NCBI GenBank assembly: GCA_928722015.1
Contig: CAKMWI010000007.1
Location: 248,001-312,000 of the forward strand
Origin: Candidatus Gastranaerophilales bacterium
GTDB lineage: Bacteria; Cyanobacteriota; Vampirovibrionia; Gastranaerophilales; Gastranaerophilaceae
Reading direction: 5' to 3'
DNA: 64,000 bases
In this document: positions 34,355 through 43,839 of the stretch, piece by piece
How positions within the stretch are numbered: position 1 is the first letter of the stretch
Layout: every line of letters starts with the position of its first letter
The notes under the pieces: model-generated
What the model saw: the letters and a program-made list of their open reading frames with translations, nothing else
What the model was told of the DNA's origin: nothing
Databases searched by the model: none
Program-made: the position numbers and the translations under genes

Positions 34355-35061
34355 TGAATATTCTTATAACTGGAGCCTCAAAAGGCATAGGAAAAGCTAT
34401 TGTTGAAAATTTAAGAGAGTTTGGTAATATTTTTGTTACATCCAGAAATGAGGAACTGTTAAAAAATCTTTCATGTCATTCATATTTTGTATGTGATTTG
34501 TCAAAAGAGAATGAATTAATTTCTCTTGGAAATTTTATTGAAAATAATAAAATTGATGTATTAATAAATAACGCTGGAGAATATATTTATGGAGGGATAG
34601 ATAGTCTTCGGTTAAATGAGTTAAACCATATTATTTCGGTTAATTTAAAAGCCCCGATATATTTAATGAGTAAATCCGTTCCTTATATGAAGAAGAATAA
34701 GTTTGGTCGGATTATCAATATTGGTTCAATTTCCGGATGTATGGGGGAGGCTTATGCAAGTATGTATTCTGCCACAAAAGCAGGATTAATTGGTCTTTCA
34801 AAATCCACGGGATTAGAACTTGCAGAATATGGAATAACTGTTAATACTATAAATCCTGGATGGGTTAATACAGAACTTGGTAAAGAATCTATAGAAGAGA
34901 GTGAGTTTACTGAAGAAGAAATTATATCTTGTATTCCGCAGAAAAGATTTGTAGCGCCTGAAGAAGTTGCAAATCTTGTAAAGTATTTAATAAGTGATGA
35001 CGCAAAAGGTATCACGGGACAGGCGATAAATCTTTGTGCGGGTTTATCTGTTGGGATATAG
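34354..35061 (+). CDS. short-chain dehydrogenase/reductase
   Basis: The 235-residue SDR has the cofactor motif TGASKGIG, NNAGEY (NNAG), the catalytic Ser in IGSISG and YSATK (YxxxK), and a C-terminal FabG-like end (GITGQAINLCAGLSVG). It could reduce 3-oxoacyl groups or another ketone; the substrate is not evident. It is translationally coupled to tcdA (ATAATG). Its stop codon directly abuts the stop of the opposing gene (TAG/CTA at 35059-35064). Confidence 0.88.
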   Translation: MNILITGASKGIGKAIVENLREFGNIFVTSRNEELLKNLSCHSYFVCDLSKENELISLGNFIENNKIDVLINNAGEYIYGGIDSLRLNELNHIISVNLKAPIYLMSKSVPYMKKNKFGRIINIGSISGCMGEAYASMYSATKAGLIGLSKSTGLELAEYGITVNTINPGWVNTELGKESIEESEFTEEEIISCIPQKRFVAPEEVANLVKYLISDDAKGITGQAINLCAGLSVGI

Positions 35062-35382
35062 CTATTTATTATCTTTTTTTATCTTAGCAGTTATTGAATC
35101 CAAGCTTATGGTTTTAGGCTTTTTATTTAAATATTCGGGTAAATTTTCTCTGAGTTCTCTAAAATATATTGTTCCAACTATATCCATAAATTTATCAAAT
35201 GTTTTACCGGTGAGAACCAATGCTGTATTTTTGTGTTCTCCTCGTTTTGTTGTTATTACGAGTATATCCTTATCAGAATGGTTAACAGCTTGCTTTAAGT
35301 TTTTTATTTCTTTTTCAGAGCCTTTGATTTTGTAAAAGCCGTTAAATGTAATTTTATTATTCGAAATTTGATTTGTTTTCAT
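35062..35382 (-). CDS. small protein of unknown function with N-terminal ITFNG signature
   Basis: The 106-residue product begins MKTNQISNNKITFNGFYKIK, carrying the aromatic-Gly element seen in other proteins of this window. The remainder is a mixed alpha/beta domain (KDILVITTKRGEHKNTALVL, YFRELRENLPEYL) without a recognised motif. The ATG at 35382 is preceded by AGGAGG. It has no intergenic gap to the convergent SDR gene. Confidence 0.75.
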   Translation of the reverse strand: MKTNQISNNKITFNGFYKIKGSEKEIKNLKQAVNHSDKDILVITTKRGEHKNTALVLTGKTFDKFMDIVGTIYFRELRENLPEYLNKKPKTISLDSITAKIKKDNK

Positions 35383-35451
35383 TATGAGTCTTGCCTCCTG
35401 TGTATAGTAATTATAAACAAAAATAATTTTGCGCAAAGAAAACTTTTTTTC

Positions 35452-35486
35452 TTGACAAGTAGATAAATCTATGCAAAGATATATCT
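35452..35486 (+). promoter_or_regulatory. marR-emrB promoter with paired AGATAwATCT boxes
   Basis: A perfect -35 TTGACA (35452-35457) is followed at 17 bases by AAAGAT (35475-35480). The palindromes AGATAAATCT (35461-35470, extended to TAGATAAATCTA) and AGATATATCT (35477-35486) start 16 bases apart and cover the spacer and -10, as expected of MarR operators. Confidence 0.6.
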
Positions 35487-35524
35487 AAGAAAAGAATATG
35501 CTACTTCTACGGATTGGAGAGTGT

Positions 35525-35986
35525 ATGGAAAAACAATATTATATTGATAGTTTTCCTTATGAAGTTGAATTAACTGCCAGACTGTGTCATGAAAATGCTA
35601 AAAGGTTGTTGGAATCATTTACAAAAGAACTTTCTATTGATGAATTTTCTGTTTTGGATACGCTAATTGCAAGGCCTGGTTTATCTCAGGCAGATTTAGC
35701 GAGATTAATTTTAAAAGGTAAAGCTCATACCGGAAGATTTTTGATGTCATTGGAAGAAAAAGGTTTGATTGAACGTCATGTTGAAGAACGCGGAGGGAAA
35801 CTTATAAAAGTTTCATGTGTAACTTCTTATGGAAAAGATTTTTATGAAAAAATAGTTGAAAATTTCAGACCTGCAGTTGAGGAATTTGAAAAAGTTATTT
35901 CAGAGGAAGAAATTCGAAGCGTTTTAAATAACTTAAAGAAGTTACGTAATGCAATCGAAAAAGTTAGTCAGATAGTATTTGAATAG
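35525..35986 (+). CDS. MarR-family transcriptional regulator
   Basis: The 153-residue winged-helix protein has SIDEFSVLDTLIARPGLSQADL, the recognition helix KGKAHTGRFLMSLEEKGLIER and the wing ERGGKLIKVSCV. The start at 35525 follows GGAG; the longer frame from 35498 is not supported. It precedes an EmrB-type exporter by 9 bases and overlapping palindromes lie in their promoter, so it is the likely local repressor, relieved by a drug or phenolic ligand. Confidence 0.93.
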   Translation: MEKQYYIDSFPYEVELTARLCHENAKRLLESFTKELSIDEFSVLDTLIARPGLSQADLARLILKGKAHTGRFLMSLEEKGLIERHVEERGGKLIKVSCVTSYGKDFYEKIVENFRPAVEEFEKVISEEEIRSVLNNLKKLRNAIEKVSQIVFE

Positions 35987-35995
35987 GATTGTATA

Positions 35996-37567
35996 ATGAG
36001 TGAGGAAGTTATAAATAAAGAATCAACTATAAACCCAGAGGAATGGAGACCTATGAAAAACCCATGGTTAATTTCTGCTCCTTTGATGTTGGCGGTTGCA
36101 ATGTATGCTCTGGATGAAACAATATCTAATGTCGCATTACCATATATGGCAGGGTCCTTTTCCTGTAGCCATAATGAATCAACTTGGGTTTTGACATTTT
36201 ATTTAATTGCCAGTGGTGTTATTATTCCTGCTGTTGATTTTTTCTGTAAATTGTTTGGAAGAAAAAACTTCTTTTTAATGAGTGTAATTATATTTACAAT
36301 ATCTTCATTTTTGTGCGGTATATCAAATTCCTTAATAATGATGGTACTTGCCAGATTTTTACAAGGTATTGGCGGTGGTGCTATTTTACCTTTATGTCAA
36401 GCAATAATGATGGAAAGTTTTCCAAAAGAGAAACGGCCGCAAGCAATGGCTTTATTTGGTCTGGGTGTAGTGTTTGCTCCGATTATCGGGCCAGCATTGG
36501 GAGGCTGGATTACAGAAAATTGGTCTTGGCCTTATATATATTATATTAATATCCCGATTGGTTTTATAGTTTTAGCTATGGCAAAAGAGCTATTAGAAGA
36601 GCCACCTTATGCTAAAAGGCAGAAAGGTGTTAAATTAGATGCAATAGGCTTTTCATTTTTAGCGATATGGCTTGTTTGTTTGCAAATTGTATTAGATAAA
36701 GGTAATGACGCTGACTGGTTTGGCTCCGCATGGGTTTGTTGGCTTACTGCAATTTCTTGTATTGCAGGAATCATTTTTGTAATCTCACAAGTAACAAGGA
36801 AGAATACTCTTGTTGATTTGTCTATTATGAAAGATAGAAATTTTTTCTTTGGAACTTTTATTCAGGTGATTTTAATGGGTGTAATGATGGCATCCAGCGC
36901 AATTTTACCTTCTATGTTGCAAAGCATGATGGGGTATACATCATTCTTAAGTGGTATATCAATGGTTCCAAGAGGTGCAGGCTGTTTTGTTGCTACTATT
37001 TTTAGTGCTCTATTTATCACTAAAATTGGAGAAAGAAAAATGGTATTTTTCGGACTGTTGATTCTTGGTACCGGAGGATTAGCTTTTGGAGAGATAAATC
37101 TTCAGATTTCTTTAATAAATATTGCTATTCCGAATTTTTTATTTGGTTTAGGTATGGTTATGGCAATGGTTCCACTGGTCGAGTTGTCTTGCCGAACTTT
37201 ACATAATGATCAGTTAACAAATGCCAGTGGCGTTCAGAATTTGTTGAAAAATGTCGGTGCTGCAATTGGAACTTCATTGGTTACGACTTGTATTTCGCGT
37301 TTGGGGCAGGTACACCAGTATATGATGGTCGGTAAGCTTAGTGAACTTAATCCTGCTTTTATTGAAAGAGTTCAAAGCTATACCGGAGCATTTTTAGCTA
37401 ATACAGATTTAGCTAATGCAGTTTATTCGGCAAAAGGACTTTTATATAATCAATTGCTTCAACAGTCTACACTTTGGGCATACATTGATACATTTAGAAT
37501 ATTTGCTATAGCTTGTTTCTTTGTTGCTCCATTAGTGCTACTGATGAAACGTAAAAATTTAGTATAA
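35996..37567 (+). CDS. DHA2-family multidrug exporter (EmrB/QacA-type, 14 TM)
   Basis: The 523-residue MFS protein has the motif LDETISNVALPYMAGSF in helix 1, WVLTFYLIASGVIIP, and motif C near GLGVVFAPIIGPALGGWITENWSW, which is the EmrB/DHA2 signature, and about 14 hydrophobic helices. It exports hydrophobic compounds using the proton gradient. An EmrA adaptor is not adjacent, although MacA and TolC homologues occur at 20-23 kb. Its regulator is the preceding marR gene. Confidence 0.93.
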   Translation: MSEEVINKESTINPEEWRPMKNPWLISAPLMLAVAMYALDETISNVALPYMAGSFSCSHNESTWVLTFYLIASGVIIPAVDFFCKLFGRKNFFLMSVIIFTISSFLCGISNSLIMMVLARFLQGIGGGAILPLCQAIMMESFPKEKRPQAMALFGLGVVFAPIIGPALGGWITENWSWPYIYYINIPIGFIVLAMAKELLEEPPYAKRQKGVKLDAIGFSFLAIWLVCLQIVLDKGNDADWFGSAWVCWLTAISCIAGIIFVISQVTRKNTLVDLSIMKDRNFFFGTFIQVILMGVMMASSAILPSMLQSMMGYTSFLSGISMVPRGAGCFVATIFSALFITKIGERKMVFFGLLILGTGGLAFGEINLQISLINIAIPNFLFGLGMVMAMVPLVELSCRTLHNDQLTNASGVQNLLKNVGAAIGTSLVTTCISRLGQVHQYMMVGKLSELNPAFIERVQSYTGAFLANTDLANAVYSAKGLLYNQLLQQSTLWAYIDTFRIFAIACFFVAPLVLLMKRKNLV

Positions 37568-37613
37568 GACTATTCTTAATCTTTATAATATAAATTCCCA
37601 ATTTATGTTACTC

Positions 37614-37642
37614 TGCGGGGTGTTGTGCAACTCTTCCCCGCA
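37614..37642 (+). terminator. intrinsic terminator after emrB
   Basis: TGCGGGG (37614-37620) pairs with CCCCGCA (37636-37642), followed by seven T residues. Confidence 0.75.
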
Positions 37643-37647
37643 TTTTT

Positions 37648-38484
37648 TTATGAATAAATATTTATAATTTTATTTGCGTATTTTGTATCATTTAGCGGTA
37701 GTGCTATTGTGTTATTTAAAAAGTTATGTTCAATAAAATTTTTAGGTATTGGGTTCCATAACCAAAGTAGCACTAGATTATTTTCTATAAATGATTGTGC
37801 AAAGTCTTTATTTTTTGGACTAAAAGGATAACAGTATGGAATATTATATTTGTTTGCGGTAAATTGCAAATTGTTTTCTTTATCAAAAATTTCGGCGTAT
37901 TGATTAAATATTTTAATTCTTTGTTTTTTATCTTTTTCGAAATCTATATTTTTCATTTTATTTTCTATATTTGGGTTTATATATTTTATATTTTTTTCAT
38001 TATTAATAACTAACTCGTTTTGTAAAAATTTTTTATAATTTTTATGAATTAATACAGGTATATTCTGAAATTTATCTTCAATGAAATCTTCATGGAGAAG
38101 GTTATTTATGTATAAATAAGCACCATTTGGGACATTGAAAAATTTTCTTAGTGAAGAAAAGCTAGCTAAACCGACATTATCGGCATAAAAAGCCTGCGAA
38201 TTATCCAAAATGAGATTTTTATATTTTTTTGAAAGTATTTTACAGTTATTGCTGCACAGTCCAAAATAGTTTATATATAATATATAGTCATCTTTATGAA
38301 AATTTATTTCGGGCATAAATTGTTCATTTATATGGTAAAATTTTATTTTGCATTTTTCTTCTCTTAATGATTCCCAAACTATAGGACATGTATAATACGG
38401 GATAAATATTTCTTTTATCCCGTATACTCTTATAATATATTTTAAACAATTTCTTGCTAAATTAAGTTTTACAACGTGTTGCAT
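37648..38484 (-). CDS. compact DegT/DnrJ/EryC1-like PLP-dependent protein
   Basis: The 278-residue protein follows the sugar-aminotransferase fold in short form: KEIFIPYYTCPIVWESLREE at the start, DDYILYINYFGLCSNNCKIL, LILDNSQAFYADN (the Asp that contacts PLP nitrogen) and ASFSSLRKFFNVPNGAYLY (candidate Schiff-base Lys). Normal members are about 370-400 residues. Composition is more Lys/Asn/Ile-rich than its neighbours. It ends 3 bases from the next gene's stop region on the same strand, downstream of the PepT-like gene. Whether it is an active aminotransferase is uncertain. Confidence 0.72.
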   Translation of the reverse strand: MQHVVKLNLARNCLKYIIRVYGIKEIFIPYYTCPIVWESLREEKCKIKFYHINEQFMPEINFHKDDYILYINYFGLCSNNCKILSKKYKNLILDNSQAFYADNVGLASFSSLRKFFNVPNGAYLYINNLLHEDFIEDKFQNIPVLIHKNYKKFLQNELVINNEKNIKYINPNIENKMKNIDFEKDKKQRIKIFNQYAEIFDKENNLQFTANKYNIPYCYPFSPKNKDFAQSFIENNLVLLWLWNPIPKNFIEHNFLNNTIALPLNDTKYANKIINIYS

Positions 38485-38487
38485 ACT

Positions 38488-39651
38488 TTATTTGTTGTAA
38501 TCTTCAAAAAATACTTGTAAAAGTTCTTGTCCTTTAATCATTGTTTTGTAATCTACGTATTCTCTGTTGGAATGCATATTACATACTGTTGCAAGACCTA
38601 TTAAGTATGGTGAAAATTTTTCACCTTTTGCATTTGTTTTGTTTGCATAAATATGAGTTTCTGCGCCGGCATGAAATGAAGATATTTCCGGTTCAATTCC
38701 GACTTTTTTTGCAGATGTTTCAAATAAAATAGGCAAATATTCATCTTCGTTTTTTTCAAACATAGGCATCTTTTCAGTGAAAGTAATTTCTGCTTTTGCA
38801 ATATTTTCATATTCTTTATTAAAGCTTTCGACAGTTTCTTTCATAAGGTTTATAAGTTCATTTTCCTTATCTTTTCTTGAGCTTCTTATTGAATATGTTA
38901 CATGAGCATCTGTATTTATAACATTTGTAACTTCAATATCTCCGGCTTGAATTCCTCCAATGTTGCATGATGTTACAACCTTGCCGTCTTCTGAATAAAA
39001 GACACCCTGTGGCATTTCTGAAACTAAATCTGCAATAAGTTTAGCCGCATTTTCTCTTGTTGGATCCCCAATATCATTTCCTGAATGGCCTCCTTTTGGT
39101 GCCCTAAGTTTTAAATCGACCATAACATAGCTGGCTCCTGATATAAGGCATTGACCAAGCGCATCGCTATCCAGAACAAGTACATATTTAGATGTAATTT
39201 TTGAAAAATCTGTATTTTTAATTCCGGTCATTCCTGATTCTTCGTCTCTTGTAAAGTGGATTTCCAGTCCTCCATGTTTTAAGTCTGTTCTTTTATTTAG
39301 TTCTTTTGCAAAGAAAAGGGCATTGGCAACACCGGCTTTATCATCAGCTCCAAGAGTTCTTCCTTTAGCTTTAATTAAATCTCCATCCAGATATGTTATA
39401 ACAGGAGAGTCATCTCCAATTACATCAAGGTGTGAAGATAATAATATTGGTTCTTTAGTTGAATCTGTTGCAGCTATAGTTATATAAATATTTTTATAAT
39501 TATCCAGTTCGTATTGTAGATTGTTTCTTTTACAATAATCACATATCCATTCAATTATTTTTTCTTCTTTTAATGAAGGAGAAGGGATTTCTGCCATTGA
39601 ACAAAATAAATCAATCAGCTCATTCTCTTTTCTTAAATCTATCAATTCCAT
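38488..39651 (-). CDS. M20-family peptidase, PepT-like
   Basis: The 387-residue metallopeptidase has zinc-ligand motifs in family order: SSHLDVIGDD, GRTLGADDKAGVA, HFTRDEESGM (general base plus ligand), LVLDSDALG and a C-terminal AGAETH. An inserted dimerisation domain (about 185-300) is present (KGGHSGNDIG). It resembles tripeptide aminopeptidase PepT and related di/tripeptidases in the cytosol. The ATG at 39651 follows TTGGAG; the frame start at 39663 is a TTG. Confidence 0.88.
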   Translation of the reverse strand: MELIDLRKENELIDLFCSMAEIPSPSLKEEKIIEWICDYCKRNNLQYELDNYKNIYITIAATDSTKEPILLSSHLDVIGDDSPVITYLDGDLIKAKGRTLGADDKAGVANALFFAKELNKRTDLKHGGLEIHFTRDEESGMTGIKNTDFSKITSKYVLVLDSDALGQCLISGASYVMVDLKLRAPKGGHSGNDIGDPTRENAAKLIADLVSEMPQGVFYSEDGKVVTSCNIGGIQAGDIEVTNVINTDAHVTYSIRSSRKDKENELINLMKETVESFNKEYENIAKAEITFTEKMPMFEKNEDEYLPILFETSAKKVGIEPEISSFHAGAETHIYANKTNAKGEKFSPYLIGLATVCNMHSNREYVDYKTMIKGQELLQVFFEDYNK

Positions 39652-39733
39652 ATATTTCTCCAATTTTCTTTTTTACATAATATAATATCACATTTTTACA
39701 TTATATCAATCTAATGGAGCCAAAATTTTTATT

Positions 39734-42103
39734 CTAATTTATTTCAACTACACTAACCCCATCTCCGCCTTCAGCATCTTCTCCCGGACGAAATTTTGCA
39801 ACATAAGGTGAATTATTTAGAAAATCTCTGACAGCTTGTTTTAATGCTCCTGTTCCGTGTCCGTGTATTATGTATACTGGTGAAAGATTTGCCAGGCTTG
39901 CTTTATCCAAATAGTTTTCTATTTCATCCAAAGCTTCTTCTACTCTATATCCCCTCAAATCCAGAGTAGAAGACATTTCCAATCTTCTTAATTCAAATTT
40001 GCTTAAGGATTTTGTAGGGAATTTAGTTTTGTTTGGTTCTTTATAGTTTTCATCAAGGACTGCTAATTCATCCTTTTTTACTTTCATTTTTATAGAGCCC
40101 ATGTCAACAAATAATTTTTTATTCTTATCCGGTAAGGATAATACACTAACTTTTTGATGCAGATTTTTTAGCATAAGTGTATCTCCTATACGGACTTTAT
40201 CCCAGTCAATTTCAAGATATTGTTCTTTATCTGATATTTTATCAATTTGTTCTCTGAATCCGTTTTCAAGTTTTGCCAGACGTGAATATGCTCTTCTTGC
40301 AATTTTTTCGGATTTTTCTTTTCTTAACTCTTCAAGAATTTCTTTAATTTCTCCTCTTGCTTCCAAGATTTCAAGGTCAAATTTATTTTTTATATTTTTT
40401 ATTGTCTTTTTCTTATCTTTTTTGACCTGATTAAGATTTTCTTCGTACTCTTTTTTTATGGAAAGGGAAGATTCTTTTAGTTCTTGAGCCTGTTCCAAAT
40501 TTTTTGATAATTCTTGGTGTGTTTGTTGTAATTTTTCGACAACTGCAACAGAAGAATCTTTTTGTGTAATCAAAATATTTTTTGCTTTATCTGTAATCTC
40601 TTTATCTAAGCCAAGATTTGCGGCAATTGATATGGCGTTACTCAAACCCGGAATTCCTATCAATAGTTTATATGTTGGTTGAAGAGTTTCTGTGTTAAAT
40701 TCAACAGATGCATTTTTGAAAAATTTATTATTATATTCAAGAACTTTTAATTCTCCATAATGTGTAGTAATAACACTGGTAACTTTTTTTTGAGCTAGTT
40801 TTTCAAGTATGCATTGGGCCAATACGGCGCCTTCTGAAGGATCCGTTCCGGCACAAATTTCATCAAGTAAAACAAATGAGTCTTCATCACTGTTATTTAG
40901 TATTGCAATAATATTTGTCATGTGTGAAGAGAATGTAGAAAGACTTTGTAAGATACTTTGAGCATCTCCAATGTCTGCAAAAACATTTTTAAACGGATAC
41001 AGCTTAGCGTAAGTGCATGGTAAAAACATTCCTGCTTTTGCCATTAAAATAAATACACCTATAGTTTTTAGAGTTACTGTTTTTCCTCCGGTGTTGGAAC
41101 CTGTAATAATGACAGAATGATAATCTTTTCCTATTTCAAAGTTGTTGGCAACGACTTCTTTATTTCCAAGTAGAAGAAGTGGGTGTTTCATATTTTCAAA
41201 ATAGATGTATTTGTCATTACACAGTTCCGGTTCTACCGCTTGAAGTTTAACCGCATATCTTGCTTTTGCAAAGTGAAAATCAATTTTAGCCATGATTTTT
41301 TCGCAAATTTCAAGTTCTGGCATATAATTTTTAACAAGATTTGTAAGTTCAACCAGAATGCGAATGCATTCAGCATAGATTTTCGATTTTATTTCTCTTA
41401 TTTTGTTATTTAATGGAACTAGTTGTGCCGGTTCTATATAAAATGTCTTTGCAGAAGCTGATACGTCATGAACAATTCCCGGAATTTTGGTTTTATTGGA
41501 TGCCATAACTTGAAAAACAATTCGGTCATCTCGTTGAGTATAAATATTTTCTTGCAAATATTTTGAAAAATTTGGATTATTAAGTAAAGAATTTATTTGA
41601 TCTCGCAGATTTTGTTCAGAATCACGCAAAGATGAATATAGACCTTTTAATTCGGGAGATGCATTCTGTCTGATTTTTAAATTCTCATCAAAAGTCTCAA
41701 ATATTTTGTCTTCTAATTCTTTGTCTGCAACTAAATTTTCTGCTAAATTTTTTATTATCCAATTCTCTTCAGAATTTTCCAGTAAAAATCTTTTCAGGAG
41801 TCTGGAGGATTTCATTGTTTTGGCAATGTCATTTAATTCTTCTTCCATGAGGTATGACACTGCACTGTTGTTTTTTATTTTATCAATATTGGCAATAAAT
41901 TCAGTAGGTGTATCTTTTGCATAATCCAGAATTTTTTTTGCTTCTCTGGTTAGTTCAAGTTGTTCTTTTATTTTGGCAACATCATTAAACGTCGTAGCTT
42001 GAATACATAGAATACGACTTTGTTCAAATTTTGCATATTTTGCCAATTCCTCTTTTATTTTATTAAATTCAAGAGTTATATTGCTGTTAGATGTGATATC
42101 CAT
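39734..42103 (-). CDS. mutS2: endonuclease MutS2
   Basis: The 789-residue protein has the MutS2 order: core and lever regions, the ATPase domain with Walker A TGSNTGGKTVTLKTIG and DEICAGTDPSEG, a long coiled coil (about 515-640) and a C-terminal Smr nuclease domain (LDLRGYRVEEALDEIENYL, HGHGTGALKQAVRDFL). It suppresses recombination or rescues collided ribosomes in other bacteria. I chose the ATG at 42103 (MDITSNSNITLEFNKIKEEL), which gives the normal family start; the frame extends to 42247, but that part overlaps the previous gene and is not conserved. Confidence 0.93.
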   Translation of the reverse strand: MDITSNSNITLEFNKIKEELAKYAKFEQSRILCIQATTFNDVAKIKEQLELTREAKKILDYAKDTPTEFIANIDKIKNNSAVSYLMEEELNDIAKTMKSSRLLKRFLLENSEENWIIKNLAENLVADKELEDKIFETFDENLKIRQNASPELKGLYSSLRDSEQNLRDQINSLLNNPNFSKYLQENIYTQRDDRIVFQVMASNKTKIPGIVHDVSASAKTFYIEPAQLVPLNNKIREIKSKIYAECIRILVELTNLVKNYMPELEICEKIMAKIDFHFAKARYAVKLQAVEPELCNDKYIYFENMKHPLLLLGNKEVVANNFEIGKDYHSVIITGSNTGGKTVTLKTIGVFILMAKAGMFLPCTYAKLYPFKNVFADIGDAQSILQSLSTFSSHMTNIIAILNNSDEDSFVLLDEICAGTDPSEGAVLAQCILEKLAQKKVTSVITTHYGELKVLEYNNKFFKNASVEFNTETLQPTYKLLIGIPGLSNAISIAANLGLDKEITDKAKNILITQKDSSVAVVEKLQQTHQELSKNLEQAQELKESSLSIKKEYEENLNQVKKDKKKTIKNIKNKFDLEILEARGEIKEILEELRKEKSEKIARRAYSRLAKLENGFREQIDKISDKEQYLEIDWDKVRIGDTLMLKNLHQKVSVLSLPDKNKKLFVDMGSIKMKVKKDELAVLDENYKEPNKTKFPTKSLSKFELRRLEMSSTLDLRGYRVEEALDEIENYLDKASLANLSPVYIIHGHGTGALKQAVRDFLNNSPYVAKFRPGEDAEGGDGVSVVEIN

Positions 42104-42185
42104 ACCCCTGATTTTATTACAAAAACTTCGGTTTGCAAATGTTTTTGAGCGTCTTTTGATATATTTTAAGTACTTATACTGGTTA

Positions 42186-43607
42186 TTATTTTGCTCGATA
42201 ATACCCTTTGACATTTGTTCCATCTTTTCGTTTGTAGGGTTTAACATATATCACACCGCCAAAATTTTCGGAGGCTTTTTTTAGTTCTATGTTGCTCGGT
42301 ATTCCTATTGAATTAAGTTGAGCGTTAATTTGAGCTTCAAGTCTTGTATATTCTTCAATATTCATTGCAGAAATATCTTCTCTGGAATATATTTTGTTAT
42401 CATTTGTAATTGGATTTTTATAGCCGGAATAATCAATATGTTTTTGTTTGGAATTGAATAATCCGTTTTTTATCTGGTTCATTATCTCTGATTCATTTTT
42501 TAGAAATTCTTCATTGCTCATTTGCATAATTTCTTCCGGTGTAAATATATGTTCAGTTGTTTTATATGTAAGTCCATTGTCAATTGATGGGTTTGTGGGA
42601 AAGTCATTTTTTTCAATGCTTAGTTGGAATAGCATTGGATAGGTATCTGGAGAGTATTGTGAATTTGGTAAATCAAAAATAGCCACTTGGGCAGGATTGA
42701 AATTCTCAGCTCCATCTTTTATAATAATATTGGAACTCTCGATGGCGCCCGTGCTAGTAGCATGTGGAGAGCCGTTGGGAGTTTCCTCTTTTAAGTTTTT
42801 AAAATTATCTGGTTTTTTATCACTTGGAGTATTTGTTGAACTATTAGGGATGTCTGTTGTTATATAGTACCTTTTTTCACCATCTTTTCTTACTTCAATA
42901 TGGTGTATTCCGTTTTTACCTTTGTACAATTCATAGTGTGAAACATTAGGTTTTTGTTCAGGTTTCAGGTTTGGTACATTCGATAAACGTGTTGCCTGTT
43001 TTATATCATCAATTAGTTCAGGAAAATTTTGTGCCTGATGTGGATTCCAACGTAGTTGTTCTTGAATCCCGCGTTTTGTAAATCCAAATGAGGAATTCTC
43101 TTTATTAAGTTTTATCTCTTGGATATAGTCTTGATAGAAATTTTTTGCCTTGTAGTTAAAATCTTTTCTAATAATTCTGTCAAGTTTATCTATATTTCCG
43201 TAGTTTTTTAGTTGGTTTCCTTTTATTGCTTTTTGAAGATTTGCACCTAGTATACCGGCACTTCCACCTGTTATAGCCCCTTCAATAGCTCCAAGTATTG
43301 ATGAAGATATTGAATTCTTATTATTTGTAAGACCATCTCCCAATCCTAATAAGAAACCGCTGCTTGCTCCGGATATAACTCCACTTTCAATATTTTCAGC
43401 AATTTTTCTTCCAAATTGTTTTTTGAGAATTTCTTTTCCAATTGAGGGGCCAATTTTACTCATTCCTAGTGGAATCAATGAACTTCCTATTTGTAAGGCT
43501 GCAGCTGAATATTGTTTTAATAGATAGTTATTTAGTTCTTGTTCTATTTGTTTGTTATATAATTCTCCAAATTCTTGAATAATTTTATTCTTTTCTTCTT
43601 TTGTCAA
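42186..43607 (-). CDS. glycine-zipper protein with possible BECR-nuclease-like domain
   Basis: The 473-residue product has a helical N-terminus, a hydrophobic glycine-rich zipper (about residues 60-130: SGVISGASSGFLLGLGDG, GAIEGAITGGSAGILGANL), then a domain NSSFGFTKRGIQEQLRWNPH ... VSHYELYKGKNGIHHIEVRK that resembles phage/toxin barnase-EndoU-ColE5 (BECR) folds, a Pro/Ser/Thr/Asn linker and a C-terminal GGVIYVKPYKRKDGTNVKGY like that of many secreted toxins. There is no signal peptide. No immunity gene is obvious. The toxin reading is my inference; the gene itself is solid. Confidence 0.7.
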   Translation of the reverse strand: MTKEEKNKIIQEFGELYNKQIEQELNNYLLKQYSAAALQIGSSLIPLGMSKIGPSIGKEILKKQFGRKIAENIESGVISGASSGFLLGLGDGLTNNKNSISSSILGAIEGAITGGSAGILGANLQKAIKGNQLKNYGNIDKLDRIIRKDFNYKAKNFYQDYIQEIKLNKENSSFGFTKRGIQEQLRWNPHQAQNFPELIDDIKQATRLSNVPNLKPEQKPNVSHYELYKGKNGIHHIEVRKDGEKRYYITTDIPNSSTNTPSDKKPDNFKNLKEETPNGSPHATSTGAIESSNIIIKDGAENFNPAQVAIFDLPNSQYSPDTYPMLFQLSIEKNDFPTNPSIDNGLTYKTTEHIFTPEEIMQMSNEEFLKNESEIMNQIKNGLFNSKQKHIDYSGYKNPITNDNKIYSREDISAMNIEEYTRLEAQINAQLNSIGIPSNIELKKASENFGGVIYVKPYKRKDGTNVKGYYRAK

Positions 43608-43804
43608 AGATTTATTTTTTTAATATTTTTCTAAATTTTCCCAAGAAAAATTTTCCATATATATTTTATCCTTTCTTCAAGGATAACTTTGACGGACAAT
43701 CGGCTAAAATAAAATTATACAATTTTTATATCTATTTCGTCAATTCAGTCAATTGTCTATATTGTTTGTTTCAATATTTTGTGCAAAGGTTTTAGGATTT
43801 TTTC

Positions 43805-43833
43805 TTTATAAAATCTTTTCTCTATTATATAAT
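43805..43833 (+). promoter_or_regulatory. promoter placing the start site at the hemW ATG
   Basis: TTTATA (43805-43810), 17 bases, then a consensus TATAAT (43828-43833) and six bases to the ATG at 43840. No ribosome binding site is present, suggesting leaderless transcription. Confidence 0.55.
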
Positions 43834-43839
43834 CCTTTT

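Noticed and set aside
42104..42247. N-terminal extension of MutS2
   Set aside because: It overlaps the preceding gene, does not match the family start, and the ATG at 42103 gives the standard length.
43753..43839. N-terminal extension of HemW
   Set aside because: The family begins at the radical SAM motif; the extension covers the promoter hexamers and is not conserved in kind.
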